Assembly (NCBI GenBank): GCA_015065205.1
Contig: SVQS01000126.1
Span: 1 to 5,680 of the forward strand
Length of the DNA: 5,680 nt
Direction of reading: 5' to 3'
DNA from: Oscillospiraceae bacterium
GTDB lineage: Bacteria; Bacillota; Clostridia; Oscillospirales; CAG-272
The notes beneath the pieces were generated by a model. The model ran no database searches and had not been told where the DNA came from. It was given only the letters and a program-made list of their open reading frames with translations. This document shows positions 1 through 5,680 of the stretch, in pieces. Every line of letters begins with the position of its first letter. Position 1 is the stretch's first letter. The translations under genes were made by a program, and so were the position numbers.

Positions 1-1
1 A

Positions 2-30
2 TTGAATTTTGTCGAAAAAAGTGATATAAT
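2..30 (+). promoter_or_regulatory. SigA-type promoter with extended -10, upstream of the acyltransferase-like gene
   Basis: A perfect TATAAT lies at 25-30. It is preceded by TGA, which makes an extended -10 (TGnTATAAT). TTGAAT at 2-7 matches four of six -35 consensus bases, and the spacer is exactly 17 bp. Transcription would start near 36-38, leaving a leader of about 30 nt that carries the ribosome binding site AAGGAGG (55-61). No operator-like dyad is visible in the few bases available upstream. Confidence 0.8.
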
Positions 31-68
31 ACTTGTTACTTTAAGCTTTTTTAAAAGGAGGTCGAGAA

Positions 69-824
69 ATGGCAGAAATAAAGAAAAAAGCAAAAAGAAA
101 ACTCTATTTTAGAATTTTGAAGAAAATAATGAAAATAAGATATAAAAAACCGCGATTTGTTTATCTTGGCGAGCCCTTTGAAAATGGAGCACTTATCCTA
201 TCCAATCATGAGGGGACAGATTCCCCTATGTCACTTGAAATTTACTGTGATAAGCCCGTGCGTATGTGGGGAGCCCACGAAATGAATTCCGGACTTGTCA
301 GCCTTTATAAGTACCAAACAAAGATTTATTTTCACGAGAAAAAACATTGGAATATTCATCTTGCAAGATTGTTTTGCTTAATTGCCAGCCCACTAACCAA
401 TCTTTTTTACGCGGGGTTTGATTTAATTTCAACATATAAGGATGTTCGTCTTATCAAAACCTTGAGGGAAAGTATAGATTCTCTTAAAAGCGGAGATAAT
501 GTTGTTATTTTTCCCGAGAATTCTACAAACGGCTATCTTTCTGAATTGGAAGGATTTCATGAAGGGTTTGTTCTTTTGGCAGATGCTTGCAAAAAGAAAG
601 GCATGGATTTGCTCATTTATGTTTCCTATTTTAGAAAGAGTGATAGAACCTACATATTTGATGCGCCCATCATGTATTCGGATCTCTGTGCTACCTATAA
701 GAATCGTACAGAAATAGCAAGGTATCTTTGCTCTCGCTGCAACGAGCTTGGAAAGATGCAATTTGATAAACACGGAAAACCGATAAAGGCCAAAAACGAA
801 TGCAAAAAAAGAAAACCGGCTTAA
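69..824 (+). CDS. PlsC-like lysophospholipid acyltransferase-fold protein (divergent)
   Basis: This 251-residue protein resembles the 1-acyl-glycerol-3-phosphate acyltransferase (LPLAT/PlsC) superfamily, whose members transfer acyl chains to lysophospholipids at the inner membrane face. Two motifs are visible: SNHEGTD at residues 45-51 (block I, catalytic His47) and VVIFPENSTNG at 145-155 (block III-like, normally FPEG). The His-Asp spacing is HX3D rather than the canonical HX4D, so the exact activity is uncertain. The N-terminus is very rich in Lys and Arg (residues 4-28), with hydrophobic stretches around 100-122, consistent with peripheral membrane attachment. The C-terminal tail is also Lys-rich. 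The ATG at 69 is supported by AAGGAGG at 55-61 with a 7-nt spacer. The gene appears monocistronic, with its own promoter and a downstream hairpin. Its 5' end is visibly more A/T-rich than the genes to the right. The substrate cannot be told from sequence. Confidence 0.75.
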   Translation: MAEIKKKAKRKLYFRILKKIMKIRYKKPRFVYLGEPFENGALILSNHEGTDSPMSLEIYCDKPVRMWGAHEMNSGLVSLYKYQTKIYFHEKKHWNIHLARLFCLIASPLTNLFYAGFDLISTYKDVRLIKTLRESIDSLKSGDNVVIFPENSTNGYLSELEGFHEGFVLLADACKKKGMDLLIYVSYFRKSDRTYIFDAPIMYSDLCATYKNRTEIARYLCSRCNELGKMQFDKHGKPIKAKNECKKRKPA

Positions 825-843
825 AAAAATTACATCAAAAAAA

Positions 844-893
844 GACCAGCGGCGACTTGTTTTATCTCAGGTCGCCGTTGGTCGTCTGCTTTT
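844..893 (+). terminator. Probable rho-independent terminator after the acyltransferase-like gene
   Basis: A 13-bp stem (844-856 with 871-883, one G-T pair) encloses a 14-nt loop. The stem is GC-rich. The T-run (TTTT, 890-893) starts 7 nt after the stem instead of directly at its foot, so termination may be imperfect. It begins 19 nt after the stop codon. Confidence 0.65.
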
Positions 894-900
894 AACAAAT

Positions 901-1031
901 ACCACCAAACAAAAATCTTATATGTCATCCTGAGCTTGTCAAACTTACGCTCAACCAGCAAAATTTCGACAACGCAAAATGCAAGCTTTTTTCTCCGCTC
1001 AAAATGACATACAGATATTTTGTTTGGTGGT
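901..1031. repeat. 131-bp imperfect inverted-repeat element (MITE/REP-like)
   Basis: The arms 901-935 and 997-1031 are near-perfect reverse complements: 35 bases each, with the outer 14 identical (both start ACCACCAAACAAAA on their own strand). The TATGTCAT and TGAGC blocks are also shared. The core (936-996) contains further short dyads, such as AGCTTG near 933 with CAAGCT near 982. TGTCATCCTGAGC-type strings are, from general knowledge, recurrent in intergenic repeats of several bacterial phyla. It encodes no protein. No clear target-site duplication is seen at its ends. A short TAAC (893-896) and GTTA (1036-1039) could extend the inverted repeat outward past a mismatched gap. Transcribed, it would fold into a long hairpin. 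Confidence 0.8.
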
Positions 1032-1112
1032 GAACGTTAGAAAAACCGTGGTAAGGGTAGTGCCAAAAAAACAACATTTTTCCCTTTCCTGCGTACAATG
1101 AAAAGTTTCCTC
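1032..1112. other. Unassigned intergenic DNA between the repeat and the next promoter
   Basis: The gene-free stretch 825-1172 is explained mostly by the terminator, the inverted-repeat element and the promoter at 1113-1141. The remaining 80 bases hold no convincing open frame, hairpin or operator that I can see. Confidence 0.6.
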
Positions 1113-1141
1113 TTGACTGTTTTCTAAATTTGTGCTATACT
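1113..1141 (+). promoter_or_regulatory. SigA-type promoter with extended -10, upstream of the NERD gene
   Basis: TTGACT (1113-1118) matches five of six -35 consensus bases and TATACT (1136-1141) five of six -10 bases, with a 17-bp spacer. TGC directly before the -10 box makes it an extended -10. Transcription would begin near 1148, giving a leader of about 25 nt before the ATG at 1173. This marks the NERD gene and its downstream partner as a transcription unit separate from the acyltransferase-like gene. Confidence 0.85.
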
Positions 1142-1172
1142 GCAAGAGAAGAAATGAAAGAGAGCAGAAAAA

Positions 1173-2003
1173 ATGAGTGGATTTTTGAAAACAATGTGGA
1201 ATCGTGCACGTGCCGAGCATTTGCCCCCACTTGAAGAGATCGAAACATTTGGTGCCGACGGAGAGGAAGCAATCTACCGCTTGCTTTGTGGGACGTTTGA
1301 TTGCGTTATTCGCAACGTGGTCGTGCCCCACAAAAAGCTCTATCTCGAAAAGGATTTTTTGGTCATTCACAAGAATGTTCCCTTTGTTATCGAGGTAAAA
1401 AATTGGAAGGGCGAGATCGGTTGTGAAAAAAACGGTGAATTTTATCAAAACAAAGAGAACGGTGTGCATAAAACGCTCAAAAGTCCCGTTGGAACAACCA
1501 AGCAATATATTGAAAAAATGCGTGCCTTTTACAAAATCGATACCCCCATTTGCGGCATCGTTATTTTTGCAGAACCCGATTGCAAGCTGACCACCCCCGA
1601 GGAGATGGATGGAATTGCTCTTTTAAAGCCGCAAAAAGCCATCACGTATATCAAAAATCGCGCAAACGCTCTCAAACAAAGAACGCTGTTTGCAGACCCC
1701 GACCAAATTCTTCACTGCACCCGTTTTTATAGCCTTGACAGCGAATTTTGTAAGGGGATGCTCGCCGATTGCTTTTTTGACTGTGAAACCGCAAGCGGAG
1801 CGCTTGTTCGCATTAATACCAATCAAATTGCTTACCTCAGCGTGAAAAAGGTTCCCTTCAAAATGAAGGACAAGCTCTTTATCACCTATACAAACGGAGC
1901 AAGCGGTGTTTTTTACAACCGCGACACGGTTTTTGACGTTGTTTGCCTTGATGGAACCTGCCAAAAGATCGCACTTCACCGCGTGCGTCACATTGTTTTT
2001 TGA
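1173..2003 (+). CDS. NERD domain (nuclease-related) protein
   Basis: The 276-residue protein has an N-terminal NERD domain (about residues 24-135), a family assigned to the PD-(D/E)xK nuclease superfamily. Visible hallmarks are GADGEEAIYRLL (27-38, Glu31 candidate), KDFLVIH (60-66, Asp61) and PFVIEVKNWKGEIG (70-83) with the E74-x-K76 pair, then SPVGTTKQ (104-111) where the family usually has an NP..Q-like segment. All core catalytic positions appear intact, so DNA cleavage or processing is plausible but not proven. Residues 150-180 look helical, and about 205-276 form a beta-rich tail that may be a separate small domain. No signal peptide or membrane segment is seen, so it is probably cytoplasmic. 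The start is the ATG at 1173, with only a weak GAGAG-like binding site (1160-1164). Its stop is coupled to the start of the next gene, implying joint translation. The biological role is unknown. Confidence 0.8.
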   Translation: MSGFLKTMWNRARAEHLPPLEEIETFGADGEEAIYRLLCGTFDCVIRNVVVPHKKLYLEKDFLVIHKNVPFVIEVKNWKGEIGCEKNGEFYQNKENGVHKTLKSPVGTTKQYIEKMRAFYKIDTPICGIVIFAEPDCKLTTPEEMDGIALLKPQKAITYIKNRANALKQRTLFADPDQILHCTRFYSLDSEFCKGMLADCFFDCETASGALVRINTNQIAYLSVKKVPFKMKDKLFITYTNGASGVFYNRDTVFDVVCLDGTCQKIALHRVRHIVF

Positions 2004-2005
2004 TT

Positions 2006-2938
2006 ATGCGTAGTTATAAAATTGAAAGTTACGTGCCCGAAGAGACCTTTCTTGCAGGCAAGGATGCGCGCTTTTGCCGCGCCGCTTTTGAAGATTGCTT
2101 TGTGGTGGATCTTCACAATGGTCCTAATATAATAACCTCTTGCAGAGGCACAGAACAGATAGAAACATCAATGGCTGATACAGCAGCGCTTCTCACTCTC
2201 TTTGATGGAAAAAACGAGTTTTTGATACTTCCCTCTTCTCAAGGAACTCTCTTGGTTTATCCCGCGTGGCCTCAGCTTGAGCTTGCTTTGGTGTTTCTTT
2301 TGAAAGAGCGTGCAGAGGATATTGAAAAAGCTTATCAAAATGCAAAACGGTATGCGTTTTCGTCGGTTTTTAACACGCAGGAAGAGCGCGAAAAATCTCC
2401 CTTTGAAGAACTCGAAACAAAGCTTCGCATATTGGAATTTTATATGCACCGTTTATTCGGTGCCAACCGGGAAACCAACGTAACGGCGCAAATTTTGATG
2501 ATTGCCAATCTTGTGGGATGTCGACTGCACGAAACAACTGTTTCACGCGTGAACGTCACTCTCGACGAGCGAGAAATGGAACGCCTTGGCGCATATCTCT
2601 TTTGCACCTTTATGACTATGCGTCGATACAACGGCAGGGTCTCCACAACCGAAGAAACAGGCGATAACACCTCTTTTTTTACACACGAAGCGCAAGAATA
2701 CGGTATTCGTATTCAACAAAGCGTAAAAGAGATGATATCCAAATCCACCGCCCATGACCTGCCCCCAAAAAGCGATATTGCAACCTTTGCAACCCATCCC
2801 GCTTTCGAGGGTTATAAAATTGAAGAGACGGACGGTGCTATCCGATTACACCTGCCCATCAAACAAAAAGAACTTCTCTCTTCTGTTTTGTCGCGAGGCA
2901 GAGAGCAAGAGATTACACTTACGCTGTTCCCAATTTGA
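2006..2938 (+). CDS. Hypothetical protein, translationally coupled to the NERD gene
   Basis: I do not recognise this protein (310 residues from the ATG at 2006). A TTG at 2000 would add two residues and overlap the upstream TGA by four bases. Neither start has a visible ribosome binding site, which fits reinitiation after the NERD gene. No signal peptide or clear membrane span is seen. An N-terminal part (about 1-115) alternates short hydrophobic strands and a helix. It is followed by a charged, probably helical linker (about 100-150, rich in Glu, Lys and Arg). The C-terminal half ends in a strand-rich segment containing GYKIEETDGAIRLHLP. The order helix, YGIRIQ and terminal strands faintly recalls a degenerate GHKL ATPase (histidine-kinase catalytic) fold, but no intact N, G1 or G2 box is visible. 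This is a weak inference only. Base composition and codon use resemble the NERD gene, so the pair has probably been together for some time. Confidence 0.8.
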   Translation: MRSYKIESYVPEETFLAGKDARFCRAAFEDCFVVDLHNGPNIITSCRGTEQIETSMADTAALLTLFDGKNEFLILPSSQGTLLVYPAWPQLELALVFLLKERAEDIEKAYQNAKRYAFSSVFNTQEEREKSPFEELETKLRILEFYMHRLFGANRETNVTAQILMIANLVGCRLHETTVSRVNVTLDEREMERLGAYLFCTFMTMRRYNGRVSTTEETGDNTSFFTHEAQEYGIRIQQSVKEMISKSTAHDLPPKSDIATFATHPAFEGYKIEETDGAIRLHLPIKQKELLSSVLSRGREQEITLTLFPI

Positions 2939-2967
2939 TAAAAAGCGATTACGTTCGCCAATATATT

Positions 2968-3002
2968 AAAAAAGCATCCGTGGAATCCACGAATGCTTTT
3001 TT
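2968..3002. terminator. Bidirectional rho-independent terminator between convergent units
   Basis: The hairpin pairs AAAAAAGCAT (2968-2977) and CGTGG (2979-2983) with CCACG (2987-2991) and ATGCTTTTTT (2993-3002) around an AAT loop, with one C-A mismatch. A-tract on one side and T-tract on the other give a U-tract in either direction. It lies 29 nt after the stop of the hypothetical gene on the plus strand and 1 nt after the stop of the membrane protein gene on the minus strand, so it very likely ends both transcripts. Confidence 0.92.
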
Positions 3003-3003
3003 C

Positions 3004-3657
3004 TTACGGTGCAAAAAAAGTAATCAGACTGTCGACTAATTGCAATATGTTGGGCATAAAACGGCAAATGAGGCCCACAACAAGGGGAACAAAAATAGCC
3101 GTCAGCACAACAGATAGCCAACCCGAACCCTTAGGGTTAAAGCGAATTTCTGCGCGATATTTCAGGTCCTCGGGAATATAAAAATGATCTTTGGTAAAAT
3201 CAATTTTATAGATTGCATCCTTCCCTTTTTCATTCAGGAACGCCTGCTCCTCGCGGCAGAACACGACCTTGCGCAAAAATGCACTGCGGCACAATTCACG
3301 CCTGAGAATTGTGCTTCTAAACGCACCGGCATCAAGCAATGTCACACCCGCCTCGGGCGAGAGTGCCTCTTTTTCAATCAACGTCCTTACAAAAGCGCCA
3401 ACAATACGGCGGCAATAGACGGTTGCGATGGCAGCGATGATAATCCCAAAAACAAGCGCGGGGATTATTTTGTTGATAATATTTGCGGTTTGCGGCGTAA
3501 CAGAAAAGTTATCATACGCACCAAATTGAATGGAAAAATAGGTTTGGTGAAAGTAAGAAATCAGCTCGCCAAGTGTCGAATTTTGATACCATGTAGCAAA
3601 TTGCTCCCAAAAAGAGGCGCTTCCGGAGCGCAAAAAAACGGTAACGGAATTTTGCAT
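3004..3657 (-). CDS. Small membrane protein of unknown function, last gene of the parB-serS unit
   Basis: The 217-residue protein has two strong hydrophobic segments, about 60-82 (IIPALVFGIIIAAIATV core) and 181-203 (LSVVLTAIFVPLVVGLI core). They are separated by a hydrophilic domain of about 95 residues rich in Arg, Lys and Glu. Arginines just after the first segment (CRRIVGAFVR, 82-91) suggest by the positive-inside rule that this middle domain is cytoplasmic and both ends face out. The N-terminal 59 residues are aromatic-rich and contain no cleavable signal peptide that I can see. The ATG is well supported: AAAGGAG at 3665-3671 on the minus strand with a 7-nt spacer. It starts 36 nt after the serS stop and is likely cotranscribed with it. 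I do not recognise the family, and the link to segregation or translation is positional only. Confidence 0.8.
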   Translation of the reverse strand: MQNSVTVFLRSGSASFWEQFATWYQNSTLGELISYFHQTYFSIQFGAYDNFSVTPQTANIINKIIPALVFGIIIAAIATVYCRRIVGAFVRTLIEKEALSPEAGVTLLDAGAFRSTILRRELCRSAFLRKVVFCREEQAFLNEKGKDAIYKIDFTKDHFYIPEDLKYRAEIRFNPKGSGWLSVVLTAIFVPLVVGLICRFMPNILQLVDSLITFFAP

Positions 3658-3693
3658 ATTTTTTCTCCTTTACGGTTTTAGGACGGAGAAGAA

Positions 3694-4974
<1,281 letters not shown>

Positions 4975-4991
4975 TGTTTTTCTCCAGGTAA

Positions 4992-5680
4992 TTAATCGTT
5001 ATTAGCGAAAAAATCTCCGCCACAAATGCTCTTGAGGAGCTCTGCAAGGTCGTCATCATCACTGTAAGCGAGCTCAACGACCTTCTTTTTTGCTGTTTTC
5101 AGAATGCGAACACGTCTGCCAAGAACAGAAACTGCGCGGTGCTCAAGGTCGTGCATATAAGCCTTTCTCTGTTTGGCTTCGTTTTGCTCTTCGGTATCTA
5201 CCTCTGCGGGGGTATAGTTCATCAAACGGACTGTGCGTTCAACGTCGCGAACAGAAAGACCTTTTTCTACAATTTTTGCAGCCAAGGGAGCCATTTGTTC
5301 TTCATTATCAAGACCTAATAGCGCGCGCGCGTGGCCTGCAGAAAGCTCACCGCGCTTCAAAAGGTCGAGAACCTCATCGGGAAGATCCAAAAGGCGCAGA
5401 CAGTTGGTAATTGCCGAACGGCTCTTGCCTACTTGCTTTGCAACCTGTTCTTGTGTCAAGCCAAAACGCTCGATAAGAGCATCATAAGCAAATGCTTCTT
5501 CCACGGGATTGAGATCCTCGCGCTGAACATTCTCAATAACAGCGATTTGAGCTGCCTTGAGATCGTCCCCGTCGAGGATAACTGCGGGAATTTCGCTAAG
5601 CCCTGCCATTTTGGAGGCTCTCCAACGGCGCTCACCCGCAATAATTTCATAGTTTCCTTCTAAAAACGCGCTTTCGCGAA
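4992..5680 (-). CDS. parB: Chromosome partitioning protein ParB (Spo0J family), 5' end outside the window
   Basis: ParB proteins bind parS sites near the origin, act as CTP-dependent DNA clamps and, with ParA, segregate chromosomes and load SMC. The reading frame stays open to the window edge: upstream of the internal ATG at 5609 it continues in frame as LEGNYEIIAGERRWRASK. This contains the conserved GERRWRA box (box II, CTP-binding), so 5609 is not the true start. About 228 residues are visible, and by comparison with family lengths near 280-290 perhaps 55-60 N-terminal residues are missing. Further hallmarks are ENVQREDLNPVEEAFAYDAL, the helix-turn-helix LTQEQVAKQVGKSRSAITN with LRLLDLP, the GHARALLGL helix, and a C-terminal dimerisation domain (LGRRVRI...VVELAYSDDDDLAELLKSI). 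The protein ends in FFANND. serS follows after 17 nt, so the two are almost certainly cotranscribed. A parA gene would be expected beyond the right edge. Confidence 0.95.
   Translation of the reverse strand, partial: RESAFLEGNYEIIAGERRWRASKMAGLSEIPAVILDGDDLKAAQIAVIENVQREDLNPVEEAFAYDALIERFGLTQEQVAKQVGKSRSAITNCLRLLDLPDEVLDLLKRGELSAGHARALLGLDNEEQMAPLAAKIVEKGLSVRDVERTVRLMNYTPAEVDTEEQNEAKQRKAYMHDLEHRAVSVLGRRVRILKTAKKKVVELAYSDDDDLAELLKSICGGDFFANND

Noticed and set aside
844..893. The hairpin after the acyltransferase gene as a riboswitch or small RNA
   Set aside because: It is a simple single stem downstream of a stop codon and followed by a T-run, with no aptamer-like complexity. A terminator explains it.
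893..1039. Target-site duplication flanking the inverted-repeat element
   Set aside because: The flanks (AACAAAT on the left, GAACGTT on the right) do not form a convincing direct repeat. TAAC/GTTA is inverted, not direct.
999..1505. A 168-codon minus-strand open frame running from inside the NERD gene into the inverted repeat
   Set aside because: It is antisense to the NERD domain region and its end falls in the repeat arm. No start signal or recognisable domain supports it.
3184..3681. A 165-codon plus-strand open frame opposite the membrane protein gene
   Set aside because: The minus-strand gene has a strong ribosome binding site and membrane segments. The plus-strand product has no domain and no start signal.
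4992..5609. ParB starting at the internal ATG at 5609
   Set aside because: The same frame stays open upstream to the window edge and encodes the conserved GERRWRA box, so the real start is outside the window.

Overview
The window looks like chromosomal DNA from a low-to-moderate GC Firmicute, most likely a Clostridia-type anaerobe. The grounds are AGGAGG-type ribosome binding sites, near-consensus SigA-type promoters with extended -10 elements, a hairpin terminator with a U-tract, and a chromosomal-type parB next to serS. This is inferred from sequence character, not from a database match.

The left part (1-824) is a single gene with its own strong promoter. It encodes a divergent PlsC-like (lysophospholipid acyltransferase fold) protein with altered spacing in the catalytic motif. 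It is followed by a probable terminator (844-893). Next is a 131-bp imperfect inverted-repeat element (901-1031), the only repeat or MITE-like structure seen. The intergenic stretch 825-1172 otherwise holds only the promoter of the next gene.

The middle part (1113-3002) is a two-gene plus-strand unit: a NERD-domain nuclease-like protein (1173-2003), then an unrecognised protein of about 310 residues (2006-2938) with coupled start and stop. It has its own extended -10 promoter and ends at a strong bidirectional terminator (2968-3002). It is the least explained part of the window and the best candidate for something undescribed.

The right part (3004-5680) is a minus-strand operon, in transcription order: parB (chromosome segregation; its 5' end lies beyond the window), serS (seryl-tRNA synthetase), and a small unrecognised protein with two predicted membrane segments. 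Gaps are 17 and 36 nt, and the unit converges on the shared terminator. A parB-serS neighbourhood is typical of origin-proximal DNA in Firmicutes, so the window probably lies near oriC.

The housekeeping operon is ordinary. The points of interest are the NERD gene with its unknown partner, the inverted-repeat element, the atypical acyltransferase motif and the unknown membrane protein. No CRISPR array, tRNA, rRNA, transposase or phage gene was seen.
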